From Paenibacillus terricola (GTDB lineage: Bacteria; Bacillota; Bacilli; Paenibacillales; Paenibacillaceae): DNA of 64,000 bases. Positions within the stretch are counted from its first letter, which is position 1. Each line of letters starts with the position of its first letter. This document shows, in pieces, positions 1 through 7,511 of the stretch. The notes beneath the pieces were generated by a model. The model worked only from the letters and a program-made list of their open reading frames with translations, had not been told where the DNA came from and did not search any database. The stretch lies in the NCBI RefSeq assembly GCF_014779765.1, contig NZ_JACXZA010000007.1, positions 248,001 to 312,000 of the forward strand, in the 5' to 3' direction. The position numbers and the translations under genes were made by a program.

Positions 1-210
1 ATCGATCAGATGCCCGATCGTTCCGTCGAATGGCGCTGTTACCGTACCTGAGGCCGGTTCAATAGCGGCTCCCGGTCCCATGAAGCCTTGCGAGAACGCC
101 TCGTCCGGCACTTCCGCAAGCGGAACGAGCTTCCCCGCGAGCGGCGCTGCGATCTCCACCGTCTTTGTTTTTGTTTTGCCGCCGCCGAATAATTTGCCTA
201 ACATATCCAT
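1..210 (-). CDS. PTS glucose-type EIIA component (3' part outside window)
   Basis: The first 70 residues are visible and the rest lies beyond the window edge. The N-terminus runs MDMLGKLFGG, then a lysine/threonine linker, then AAPLAGKLVPLAEVPDEAF and a stretch ending in GTVTAPFDGTIGHLID. This is the start of the EIIA-Glc (Crr-like) fold, which receives phosphate from HPr and passes it to EIIB of a sugar permease. The catalytic histidines would be further downstream. The ATG at 210 has AAGGGGTG just upstream. It lies 31 bp after the antiterminator gene stop, so the two probably form one transcript. It could be a free-standing EIIA or the start of a longer EIIA fusion; the window cannot tell. 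Confidence 0.85.
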   Translation of the reverse strand, partial: MDMLGKLFGGGKTKTKTVEIAAPLAGKLVPLAEVPDEAFSQGFMGPGAAIEPASGTVTAPFDGTIGHLID

Positions 211-241
211 GCACCCCTTGCCTGATCTTGTTGTAGAAATG

Positions 242-1093
242 CTACTGCTGCTTCGTCTCGAACGTCTGAACGAAACGATTCAACGCTAAAGCCAAATACC
301 CGGCCTCGTCCTCGATTGCGCCCGTGAATCCTAGCGCCTCCGCCGCTTGGCGAATCGCGTCTGACGCGATGCCGAACTCAAGCGGATGGCTTTCTCGAAT
401 ATGCGCCGTGAGCGGATTCTTGGCTTGACGACCCTCCGTCAGCGACTCGAATGCCTCGCGCAAATGGGCGACGAGCCTGAGATAGCTTCTGCTGTCCCTC
501 GGAATGGCAATGCCAAGCCCGCTCTCGATCCGCGCTACCGTGTCATTGATAGCCGCCGCCAACAGCGCCAGTCTTCCTACCGGCATCGTCACCGATGCGG
601 AACGAACGTGCAGCGCCAGAAAACCCGTCTCGTCCTCCGGCACCTCAATGCCCAGCTTGCGCCCGATCATCTCCGCCGCAATGCCTGCGATTTCGAATTC
701 CTTCGGGAAGCCCAGCTTCGTCTCGAGCAGGAACGGATTGTTGATCGCCATCCCGTTGCGCAGCCTATACGCCGCGAACTGAATATGATTGGGGAGAGCG
801 AAGTACACTTTGGGATGAACCGGCGTACCTAGCCGCTCCTTCATCATTTCGATGATCCGCTCCGAAACTTCGATGACGTCCGGGTCGAGATCGTCGACGA
901 GCGATTCATACCGCTCTCTTGAATCTCCCTCGTCGAGCTTATATCTTCGCTCGATACGAGTGTCGTCTTTACGGATCACTGCTTCATTCTTACAGGCGAA
1001 CCCCAAGCCTTTACCGAACAGAACGTACTCCTTGGAACTTACCGGATCTACCGTCAGCACAACATTGTTGCCGACGATCTTCTCCACCTTCAT
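242..1093 (-). CDS. BglG/LicT/GlcT-family transcription antiterminator
   Basis: This 283-residue protein has the normal BglG-family layout. An N-terminal CAT RNA-binding domain (about residues 1-57, MKVEKIVGNNVVLTVDP) is followed by two PTS-regulation domains (PRD1 about 65-170, PRD2 about 175-280) containing the expected histidines, for example in PVHPKVYFALPNH. Such proteins bind a ribonucleic antiterminator hairpin and prevent formation of an overlapping terminator when the PTS substrate is present. I chose the ATG at 1093 because the CAT domain starts there; the longer open frame upstream runs through the RAT/terminator leader. The EIIA gene follows at once, which suggests glucose or a related PTS sugar as signal. 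GlcT is the likely subgroup but the sugar is not proven. Confidence 0.88.
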   Translation of the reverse strand: MKVEKIVGNNVVLTVDPVSSKEYVLFGKGLGFACKNEAVIRKDDTRIERRYKLDEGDSRERYESLVDDLDPDVIEVSERIIEMMKERLGTPVHPKVYFALPNHIQFAAYRLRNGMAINNPFLLETKLGFPKEFEIAGIAAEMIGRKLGIEVPEDETGFLALHVRSASVTMPVGRLALLAAAINDTVARIESGLGIAIPRDSRSYLRLVAHLREAFESLTEGRQAKNPLTAHIRESHPLEFGIASDAIRQAAEALGFTGAIEDEAGYLALALNRFVQTFETKQQ

Positions 1094-1172
1094 GCTGTCG
1101 CTTGACGTCAATCCAATCCCTCCCGTACCGATAGATTTCCCTGCGCAATCACGGTTACGCCTATCTGCAACG

Positions 1173-1228
1173 AAAAAAGCCGGGAAAAGGCGCCGATCCC
1201 TAATAAGGGTCGGTTCCTCCTCCCGGCT
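1173..1228 (-). terminator. Leader terminator controlled by antitermination
   Basis: On the minus strand AGCCGGGA pairs with TCCCGGCT (1180-1186 on the plus strand reads GCCGGGA), with an inner CCGACCCT/AGGGATCGG arm, followed by a run of T. It sits between the promoter and the antiterminator gene and shares bases with the RAT hairpin, so only one can form. Confidence 0.8.
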
Positions 1229-1253
1229 CATGCCTGCATCGCAGTAACACGCC
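1225..1253 (-). promoter_or_regulatory. Ribonucleic antiterminator (RAT) site
   Basis: The minus strand reads GGCGTGTTACTGCGATGCAG followed by GCATGAGCC. The TGTTACTG and GCAGGC blocks match the BglG/SacY/LicT RAT consensus. Its 3' end overlaps the first arm of the terminator at 1173-1228, the mutually exclusive arrangement expected for antitermination. It precedes the antiterminator's own gene, so the gene is probably autoregulated. Confidence 0.8.
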
Positions 1254-1271
1254 GTTGTTGTAACCGTTTCA

Positions 1272-1300
1272 AATATAAAAAAAGATAGCGCTTTCGTCAA
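1272..1300 (-). promoter_or_regulatory. SigA-type promoter of the antiterminator gene
   Basis: On the minus strand, -35 TTGACG (1295-1300) and -10 TATATT (1272-1277) are separated by 17 bp. A start near 1265 would place the RAT hairpin within the first 15-40 nt of the transcript. Confidence 0.7.
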
Positions 1301-1382
1301 TGGGAAACTTTTGTATGGTTGAGGGATAATATTTCGCAGTTGCAGTTTTCATTGCGATCCGTTATCTTAGAAGCAAGAGATA

Positions 1383-1429
1383 TGAAAATATTTTTCTTAA
1401 AATATAAATTTATTGTGAAATTAATTTTC
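1383..1429 (+). promoter_or_regulatory. Two TGAAA-N5-TTTC boxes before the RpiR-nag operon
   Basis: TGAAA-ATATT-TTTC occurs at 1383-1396 and TGAAA-TTAAT-TTTC at 1416-1429, 33 bp apart (about three helical turns) and just before the regulator start. They are near-palindromes and are candidate binding sites for the RpiR-type protein encoded downstream. No strong promoter hexamers are obvious here. Confidence 0.45.
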
Positions 1430-1453
1430 CTCGTGAAGGAAGGAGGCGCAGAA

Positions 1454-2317
1454 GTGAGCTTGCTGAACACGATTCGCGACAAAATGGATAGCTTCAACCC
1501 GAAGGAACGAGAGCTTGCGGCTTTCCTCCTCTCCAGACCGCAAGAAGCGGCCCGGCTGACGATTACCGAGCTGGCCAGAGAAGCAGGCAGCAGCACCGCG
1601 ACGGTGTCCCGGTTCTGCCGAACGCTTCGATTTCAGAGCTTCGCAGAGTTCAAGATGCAGCTCGCCGGCGAGTTGGCGCAGCCTCCCGATACGTCCAAAT
1701 ACCAGGATATCGTGGCAGGGAATCCGCTTCCCGACATCGTATCGGCCATTACGATCAATCACCTTCGATCGATTACGGACACGACGCACATCCTGGATAT
1801 CGCCGAGCTTCGCAGGGCGATCGAAGCGCTGCACGCAGCGTCGCGAATCGATCTGTACGGGGCGGCGACCTCAGGCCTTGTGGCGCAGGACTTCTTCCAT
1901 AAGCTTATTCGGGTCGGCAAAGCAGCCGCCGTGTTCACGGATTCGCATATGCAGCTCACCTCCGCTTCATCGTTATCGAAGCATGACGTTGCCATCGGCA
2001 TCTCTTATTCGGGAGAGACGCTGGAAACGATCAACGCGCTGCGCTGCGCCGCCGAGCAAGGCGCGACGACGATCTCGATCACCCGCTTCGGCGCCGAAGG
2101 ACTGACCGACTACGCGGACATCCGTCTGTACACCTCTTCCTCCGAAGCCGGCATGCGCAGAGGAGACATGGCATCGCGGATGGCCATGCTGCATGTGATC
2201 GATATTCTGTTCACCGGTCTTGTCAGCGAGCATTTCGACGACTACGTCCCGCGGCTGGAACGATCCTTCCAGACCGTTACACAATATACAGGTAAAAAGG
2301 AGCGAACTACCCTATGA
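1454..2317 (+). CDS. RpiR/MurR-family transcriptional regulator
   Basis: This 287-residue protein has an N-terminal RpiR helix-turn-helix domain (about 1-77, with LTITELAREAGSSTATVSRF) and a C-terminal SIS sugar-phosphate isomerase-like domain (about 115-255, with DLYGAATSGLVAQDF and GISYSGETLETINAL). RpiR regulators sense phosphosugars through the SIS domain. I chose the GTG at 1454 because GAAGGAGG lies 9 bp upstream and the HTH starts there. Its stop overlaps the nagB start (ATGA), so it is translationally coupled to nagB-nagA and probably responds to GlcNAc-6-P, glucosamine-6-P or a muropeptide sugar. Which ligand is inference. Confidence 0.88.
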   Translation: MSLLNTIRDKMDSFNPKERELAAFLLSRPQEAARLTITELAREAGSSTATVSRFCRTLRFQSFAEFKMQLAGELAQPPDTSKYQDIVAGNPLPDIVSAITINHLRSITDTTHILDIAELRRAIEALHAASRIDLYGAATSGLVAQDFFHKLIRVGKAAAVFTDSHMQLTSASSLSKHDVAIGISYSGETLETINALRCAAEQGATTISITRFGAEGLTDYADIRLYTSSSEAGMRRGDMASRMAMLHVIDILFTGLVSEHFDDYVPRLERSFQTVTQYTGKKERTTL

Positions 2318-3042
2318 ACATCCTCACTTTCGATTCGGATGACAAATTGAACGAAGCCGGCGCAGGCATCATTACGGGCGTCGTGCAGACCAATAAGCGT
2401 GCGGTGCTTGGCCTGGCGACAGGCGGAACGCCGGTCGGCCTATACAAGCATGTGGTGAGCGATTTCAATCGCGGCATGTTCAGCTTCAAGAACGTCACGA
2501 CGTTCAACCTGGACGAGTATATTGGCCTTCCCGACGAGCATCCCGAGAGCTATCGCTCCTACATGCGGCAGCATCTGTTCGATCATATCGATATCCCGTT
2601 GTCTCAGGCGCATATTCCGAATGGCAATGCTCCCGATCCGAAGGCAGAATGCGCTCGCTTTGATGAGATGATCGAAGACGCCGGCCAAATCGACCTTCAG
2701 CTGTTAGGTCTTGGACATAACGGCCACATCGGCTTTAATGAGCCTGCTCACGCGCTCATTCGGGGAACGCATGTCGTTGACCTCGCGGAGGAAACCCGCC
2801 AAGCGAACGCTCGGTTCTTCGATTCCATCGAGCAAGTGCCAAGCCAAGCGATTACGATGGGCGTCGGCACGATTCTGAAGGCGAAGATGATCCTGCTGGT
2901 CGTTAAGGGCGCGGACAAAGCCGACATCGTGCAGCGTGCGCTGCAAGGGCCGATCACGACCGATTGCCCGGCATCGCTGCTGCAGACGCATCCGCATCTG
3001 GTCGTGCTGCTCGATCGGACTGCAGCGGAGAAGCTGGCATGA
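2314..3042 (+). CDS. nagB: Glucosamine-6-phosphate deaminase
   Basis: Cytoplasmic enzyme converting glucosamine-6-phosphate to fructose-6-phosphate and ammonia, the last step of amino-sugar catabolism. The 242-residue length is normal for the short Bacillus-type NagB. Diagnostic motifs are LGLATGGTPVGLYK near the N-terminus (phosphate loop), FNLDEYIGL with the catalytic aspartate, and LGLGHNGHIGFNEPA with the catalytic histidine. The start overlaps the regulator stop by 4 bp and the stop overlaps the nagA start by 4 bp, a tightly coupled three-gene operon. Confidence 0.95.
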   Translation: MNILTFDSDDKLNEAGAGIITGVVQTNKRAVLGLATGGTPVGLYKHVVSDFNRGMFSFKNVTTFNLDEYIGLPDEHPESYRSYMRQHLFDHIDIPLSQAHIPNGNAPDPKAECARFDEMIEDAGQIDLQLLGLGHNGHIGFNEPAHALIRGTHVVDLAEETRQANARFFDSIEQVPSQAITMGVGTILKAKMILLVVKGADKADIVQRALQGPITTDCPASLLQTHPHLVVLLDRTAAEKLA

Positions 3043-4220
3043 GCGGCACATCAACGAACTCGCTAATACTGACGAACGTTAAGCTGATTACGCCTGAAGG
3101 CGTACTGGAGGATGGCTGGATTAAGCTGACGGAAGGCCGTATCGAGGCGTTGGGCAGCGGAACGGCGGCAGCCGCTATCGTCGGCGAAGCCGACGTCATG
3201 GACGGCGGCGGCGGCTGGGTTCTTCCCGGCTTCATCGACGTCCACGTCCACGGCGGCGCCGGACATGACTTCATGGATGCCGACGAGGAAGGGCTGCGCG
3301 CGATTACCCGATTCCACGCCAGCCACGGAACGACCGGCATCCTCGCCACTTCGCTGACGGCATCCCGTGATGAGCTGACCGGCGTCCTTGACCGCGTCAG
3401 TCGGTTCATGGCAGCTCCTATGCCCTATGCGCAAGTGCTCGGCGTGCACTTCGAAGGCCCGTTCGTCAGCGACAAGTGGAAGGGCGCGCAAAACCCCGAT
3501 TACATCCTGCCGCCGCAGCCCGAATGGCTCGAGGAGTGGGTGAGCCGTTATCCCGGCGTCATCCGACTCCAGACACTCGCACCGGAGTCGGATGGCGCGC
3601 TCGATTATATCGAGCGATTGAACAGCCACGGCATCGTCCCTGCGTGCGGTCATACGGATGCGACGTACGATCAGATCATTGCGGCTGCGGATCGCGGGCT
3701 GCGCCACGCGGTGCATACGTTTAATGCAATGCGGCCTTATCACCACCGCGAGCCGGGCACGGTCGGCGCCGTCCTGACCGACGACCGTATCATCGCCGAG
3801 GTGATCGCCGACGGCCATCACGTCCATGCCGCAGGCATCGAGCTGCTGCGCCGCGCTAAGGGGCCTGATCGGGTCATCCTCGTCACCGATGCAATGGCTG
3901 CAGCCGGCATGCCCGACGGCAATTACCATCTAGGCGGGTTGCCGGTTACGATGACATGCGGCGTTGCGCGACTGACCAATTCGGGCAATCTCGCGGGCAG
4001 CACGCTCACGATGATCGGCGCGCTGCGCCATATGGTTCGCGAGGTCGGCGTGCCGATTGCGGAAGCGAGCCGCATGGCGAGCGGCAATCCGGCCCGCCAG
4101 CTCGGCATCGACAGCGTGACAGGCACGCTGGAGGCCGGCAAACGGGCCGACGTCCTGCTGCTGAGCGATCAATTGGAGCTCGAGCGCGTATGGATCGGCG
4201 GACGGGAAATCGTCCGCTAA
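3039..4220 (+). CDS. nagA: N-acetylglucosamine-6-phosphate deacetylase
   Basis: Amidohydrolase of 393 residues that removes the acetyl group from GlcNAc-6-P to supply NagB. Metal and substrate motifs are visible: DVHVHGGAG (metal-binding HxH), LGVHFEGPFV, PACGHTDATYDQ and VTDAMAAAGMPDG with the catalytic aspartate. The ATG at 3039 lies inside the nagB stop (ATGA). The sequence upstream of it in the same frame belongs to the nagB coding region, so it is not used. A strong terminator follows, ending the operon. Confidence 0.95.
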   Translation: MSGTSTNSLILTNVKLITPEGVLEDGWIKLTEGRIEALGSGTAAAAIVGEADVMDGGGGWVLPGFIDVHVHGGAGHDFMDADEEGLRAITRFHASHGTTGILATSLTASRDELTGVLDRVSRFMAAPMPYAQVLGVHFEGPFVSDKWKGAQNPDYILPPQPEWLEEWVSRYPGVIRLQTLAPESDGALDYIERLNSHGIVPACGHTDATYDQIIAAADRGLRHAVHTFNAMRPYHHREPGTVGAVLTDDRIIAEVIADGHHVHAAGIELLRRAKGPDRVILVTDAMAAAGMPDGNYHLGGLPVTMTCGVARLTNSGNLAGSTLTMIGALRHMVREVGVPIAEASRMASGNPARQLGIDSVTGTLEAGKRADVLLLSDQLELERVWIGGREIVR

Positions 4221-4240
4221 CGAATGGGGATAATTTAAGA

Positions 4241-4275
4241 ACACCGCACGAAGCGCGCTTCGTGCGGTGTTTTTC
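4241..4275 (+). terminator. Terminator of the rpiR-nagBA operon
   Basis: ACACCGCACGAAG pairs with CTTCGTGCGGTGT (about 13 bp, very short loop), followed by TTTTT. It lies 20 bp after the nagA stop. Confidence 0.9.
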
Positions 4276-4392
4276 TCGTCCAAGCGACCTTCAGATGTTC
4301 ATGCCCAAGCAGCTACGATCCCACCTTCTGGATAAAACTAAGACATATGCAAATAACTACTCATGATTCTCTGGAAAGGAGCTAGCTACGAC

Positions 4393-4494
4393 ATGACCGA
4401 TTCAATTAAGCCTAACGGCTCGCAGCATGCCGCGCCGCCGTCGAACGACCCGAAGAAGCAAGGCCGTTCCGCAGCGAAGAAGAAGTCGAAGTAA
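4393..4494 (+). CDS. Small lysine-rich hypothetical protein (33 aa)
   Basis: A 33-residue product beginning MTDSIKPNGSQHAAPPSND and ending in a basic tail, RSAAKKKSK. An AAAGGAG ribosome-binding site lies about 10 bp before the ATG, which is the best support for translation. The composition (Ser/Pro/Lys-rich, no hydrophobic core) predicts a disordered protein that could bind nucleic acid. I do not recognise the family. A hairpin at 4514-4556 follows, consistent with a one-gene unit. Confidence 0.6.
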   Translation: MTDSIKPNGSQHAAPPSNDPKKQGRSAAKKKSK

Positions 4495-4513
4495 TCGTCG
4501 ATCGTTAATGCAC

Positions 4514-4556
4514 AGAGCCGGGTCCGTCATCGCTTGTGACGTCCTGGCTCTCTTGT
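4514..4556 (+). terminator. Hairpin after the small basic protein gene
   Basis: AGAGCC (4514-4519) pairs with GGCTCT (4546-4551), with an inner GTCA/TGAC arm. The T-tract is weak (CTTGTC), so termination is uncertain. It may also lie within the tail of the convergent hydrolase transcript. Confidence 0.45.
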
Positions 4557-4571
4557 CGTCTGCGTTTAAAT

Positions 4572-5444
4572 TCAGTTCAGTTGCCCGTTTTCTAAGAAAA
4601 ACGCTCTAACAAGCTCCGCAACTTGAATAGGCTTATGGCCATTCTCGGGCGACAAGTGATTCAGCTTAGGAAGCGTCATTGCCTGTGATCTCTGTATCGT
4701 ATGATTTAATTCGTGGATCATCTGGTGCACGAATTCCGGACTTTTGCCGCCTGCCATTAGAAGTACATCGGCGTCGATCGCCTCGTATTGGCGGTACTTA
4801 GACGCTAAGCGCCGCAGCTCTCTTTGTTCATTCAGGTTCTCATGCAAAAGGCGAGCTATGAGACTCCAACGCTCTCCGCGTACGGTCAAACACAAGATAA
4901 GTCTAGCAAGCCATCTGGGCACCCGCGTAAGGAGGGATTGTCCCGCTCCTTGTACATAAGTCGCGAATGCCCCTCTAAGGTCTTGTCGGGACAGATCTTG
5001 TTCATAATCAGCTATCCAATTCCAATCGGTCGGCACCGAATGAATAAGTACGCCCGGCTCGTAAAGCGCTATCCTAGCGAATGAAAGATTCGTTAATGCC
5101 GCCTCCAGGGTCGCAAGTCCCCCATAACTATGGCCGAAAATATAAGTCGCTCCAGTAGCATCCTGAACCGCTCTTATATCCTCGCATTCCTTAATCATCG
5201 AGTATTCCGGGCCCTGCGGTCCGCTTTCCCCGCGTCCCCGACGATCCAAGATATGAACAGTCAACGAGTCCGATAAGGAACGGGCGAATGTTGTGAATTG
5301 TTCCGAGGTCGTCAGAACGCCTGGGACTACAATAAGTGCTGGCCCATGACCGACGCTTCGGTATCCGATCCTTGTTCCGTCCTGCGAATGAACCGTCGAC
5401 AAACGGAATGAACCGTTATTCGTCTCTTGCATAGATTTAGTCAT
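4572..5444 (-). CDS. Alpha/beta-fold hydrolase
   Basis: This 290-residue cytoplasmic protein has the alpha/beta-hydrolase pattern. An oxyanion strand VVPGVLTTSEQF occurs near residue 40, ILDRRGRGESG near 66-74, and the nucleophile elbow IFGHSYGG puts the serine at about 106. An acidic residue and a C-terminal histidine (LNHLSPENGH region) complete the triad. ATG 5444 has AAAAGGAG 8 bp upstream. The substrate cannot be inferred; the family includes esterases, lactonases and haloperoxidase-like enzymes. It is convergent with the small gene at 4393 and divergent from the secreted esterase at 5608. Confidence 0.8.
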   Translation of the reverse strand: MTKSMQETNNGSFRLSTVHSQDGTRIGYRSVGHGPALIVVPGVLTTSEQFTTFARSLSDSLTVHILDRRGRGESGPQGPEYSMIKECEDIRAVQDATGATYIFGHSYGGLATLEAALTNLSFARIALYEPGVLIHSVPTDWNWIADYEQDLSRQDLRGAFATYVQGAGQSLLTRVPRWLARLILCLTVRGERWSLIARLLHENLNEQRELRRLASKYRQYEAIDADVLLMAGGKSPEFVHQMIHELNHTIQRSQAMTLPKLNHLSPENGHKPIQVAELVRAFFLENGQLN

Positions 5445-5607
5445 ATGCAGGTCTCCTTTTAACCCCCAACCTTACTCGTCTCAGTTAAATTGTCACCATA
5501 AGACCACGTCGGCTGCAGGAATGTGGGACTCTGTTAACTGTTATATCCTTAGCTATTATGTAATAATTTAGTAAAACATTGCATGAACCTGAAAGGGGGC
5601 TCCCCGC

Positions 5608-6579
5608 ATGAAATATGTTGTTAGCCTTGCCTTGCTCGCAGCGGTCTGTTTGCTGGCAGCGGCCTTCTATCCGAGAGCGTCAGCTCCTCAGGCTGAAACC
5701 CCTGCTGCCGCAAGCAGTACCAATGACACGGCCTCTTCCTCGAAACAGGAACAGGGGGATGGGGAGGCGCAGGCTAATCCAAGTTCGGCTATTGAGCAGG
5801 TACGTGTGGACAGCAAGCTGCTCGGTCGAGAAATGCACGCGTCCGTCTATCTGCCTCCTGGCTACAACTCCAAGACTCCATACCCAGTGCTCTATTTGTT
5901 CCATGGATACGGCGGGAATTATGGCGATTATGCTGCCTATCTCAGTCTTCAATCGGTTACGGATCGTCTTATTCAGAGCGGTCAGATCGATCCCCTTATC
6001 ATCGTCGAACCGGAATACGGGAACAGCTTCGGCGTCAATTCCAAGCCGGATGAAGGTCAAGACCCCGGAAGCGTCAGCATTGGCCCCTATGAGGACTATC
6101 TGATTCAAGAAATCATCCCCTACATGGATACGCATTTCAGCACACAGACCGCAAGAGCAGGCAGGTACATAGGCGGCATATCCATGGGAGGCTACGCCTC
6201 GTTGTACCTCGGATTGAATCATCGTGATCTGTTTAGCCGAATCGGCGCCCACAGCGCCGCCATATGGAACTATTCATCCAGCGACCAGTTTACCGATCAG
6301 CGGGATTGGCTCTATCCGAACGACGAGCTGCGCTCCATTCGGGATCCTTTCAAGCTGGCTGCCGATCCGAGCAAACTGCAAGACATGAAGATCTACCTGG
6401 ACGCAGGTGCAAGCGATCAACTCGCGGTGCAGGATTACGCACTTTATGAGCTGCTGCAGGAGCAGGATGCCGATGTCACCTGGTCTAGTACTCCGGGAGG
6501 CCATAACGGGGCTTATTGGGGCGGCATGCTTAGCGATTATTTGATTTTTTATGCAGGCACTTCCCTTTCCGAAGACTAG
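5608..6579 (+). CDS. Secreted esterase (esterase D / PF00756-like)
   Basis: A 323-residue exported protein. Residues 1-25 form a signal peptide with a long Leu/Ala core and a likely signal-peptidase-I site; the internal cysteine does not fit a lipobox well. A Ser/Gln-rich linker (about 26-62) precedes an alpha/beta-hydrolase of the feruloyl/acetyl esterase type: YPVLYLFHGYGGN (95-104), nucleophile elbow GGISMGGYAS with Ser192, Asp near 270 (DAGASD) and His299 (GGHNGAYW). A role in removing acyl groups from polysaccharides is plausible for the family but unproven. AAAGGGGG precedes the ATG at 5608. Confidence 0.85.
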   Translation: MKYVVSLALLAAVCLLAAAFYPRASAPQAETPAAASSTNDTASSSKQEQGDGEAQANPSSAIEQVRVDSKLLGREMHASVYLPPGYNSKTPYPVLYLFHGYGGNYGDYAAYLSLQSVTDRLIQSGQIDPLIIVEPEYGNSFGVNSKPDEGQDPGSVSIGPYEDYLIQEIIPYMDTHFSTQTARAGRYIGGISMGGYASLYLGLNHRDLFSRIGAHSAAIWNYSSSDQFTDQRDWLYPNDELRSIRDPFKLAADPSKLQDMKIYLDAGASDQLAVQDYALYELLQEQDADVTWSSTPGGHNGAYWGGMLSDYLIFYAGTSLSED

Positions 6580-6626
6580 CCCATCAGCGGAACCGCGCTT
6601 ATTCTGCCAGTCACAATGGAATCAAT

Positions 6627-6657
6627 AAAGGCAGCCGCCGCAGCGACTGCCTTCTTT
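6627..6657 (+). terminator. Terminator of the esterase gene
   Basis: AAAGGCAG (6627-6634) pairs with CTGCCTT (6647-6653), followed by CTTT. It lies 48 bp after the esterase stop. Confidence 0.75.
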
Positions 6658-6762
6658 ATCGTTATATCGTGCAACTAAGGTTTACCGATCTCCGCGTCTA
6701 ACCTCCTCCACGATGATCCTGACTCCTTCGTCACAAGGTAGAACCCTCTCTAGCCGACGCCG

Positions 6763-6837
6763 AAGAGGGGCTGCGACAGGCCATTTCGCTTTCAGCCTGT
6801 TATAGCCCCTCTCATCCGTATCAACGCGGTCTCTCGG
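6763..6837. repeat. Dispersed hairpin repeat, copy 1
   Basis: GAGGGGCT..CAGGC pairs with GCCTG..AGCCCCTC, giving a long imperfect hairpin with no clear T-tract. Related sequences lie near 61375-61447 and 62130-62203. All begin with a GAGGGCTGCGACAGG-like block and end near CGCATCCGACGCAGCCTCT; in this copy the right block is degenerate. Confidence 0.5.
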
Positions 6838-6846
6838 TCTTACAAT

Positions 6847-7176
6847 TTACTTAATCAATGTATACTTGCCAATGATAGGAAGCGGCTTGGCGCCTCCTTG
6901 TGCTGCGCTTGCAATACCGATTACTGCGAGCGCTAGGCATCCCAGGTTAGCGAATGGGAGCAGCATCCAACCAATAAACGGAATGATGCCGAGTACGATG
7001 TTAAGTGCAACACAGGTAATGAATAAGGTCAGACCCTGGTTTGCATGATATCTTGCGAACGGCGAATTCGCCGCAGCGATCAGCGGAATGAAAAATAGAA
7101 TATAGGCGACGATGGCCATCCCTTTGTTGCTTTGAACATCTGCTTGATCAAACGAGTGAACGGGCGTTTCTTGCAT
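6847..7176 (-). CDS. DUF4870/Tic20-like small membrane protein
   Basis: A 109-residue membrane protein with a short polar N-terminus (MQETPVHSFDQAD) and about three hydrophobic helices: MAIVAYILFFIPLIAAA, LTLFITCVALNIVLGIIPF, and the segment around LLPFANLGCLALAVIGIAS. The pattern of GMAIVAYIL, SPFARYHANQGL and a C-terminal GKPLPIIG-like motif is typical of DUF4870 proteins, whose function is unknown. ATG 7176 is preferred over the GTG three codons upstream because GGAAGAGGTG is correctly spaced for it. It is a single-gene unit. Confidence 0.8.
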   Translation of the reverse strand: MQETPVHSFDQADVQSNKGMAIVAYILFFIPLIAAANSPFARYHANQGLTLFITCVALNIVLGIIPFIGWMLLPFANLGCLALAVIGIASAAQGGAKPLPIIGKYTLIK

Positions 7177-7450
7177 GAACAGCACCTCTTCCTTGGTCTA
7201 TTGTCAGGTAGAGCTCAAGTATCAGGAACATCGCTAGATATCCGAATAAGACCGATAACCACAGATAATATGTCAAAATTCTACGGATTACTACCAAATT
7301 TTACTTGATCTTGTTGATCTCGTCTACCTATAAACGTGTTTCCCCCCAGACTACAGTGCAAGTGTCCGGTATCCGGCGCTCTATTCTTTACAAACGAGAT
7401 GAAGTTCAAGAACCCGGAGGCGTTCCATAACGGGGCTTATTGGACAACCA

Positions 7451-7496
7451 AAAAGGGACAATTCCCCCGAGATTTGCTCGGGAGGACTGTCCCTTG
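7451..7496 (-). terminator. Terminator of the GH43-type gene
   Basis: On the minus strand AAGGGACAGTCCTCCCGAG pairs with CTCGGGGGAATTGTCCCTT, followed by TTT. It lies just after the stop at 7512. Confidence 0.88.
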
Positions 7497-7511
7497 AAGC
7501 TATCCATTCGA

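Noticed and set aside
7385-7440. Stretch encoding EMKFKNPEAFHNGAYW, sharing 19 bp with the 3' end of the secreted esterase
   Set aside because: It resembles the end of an esterase gene and may be a remnant of a lost paralogue, but only about 17 codons are visible and no upstream part was found, so no feature is called.
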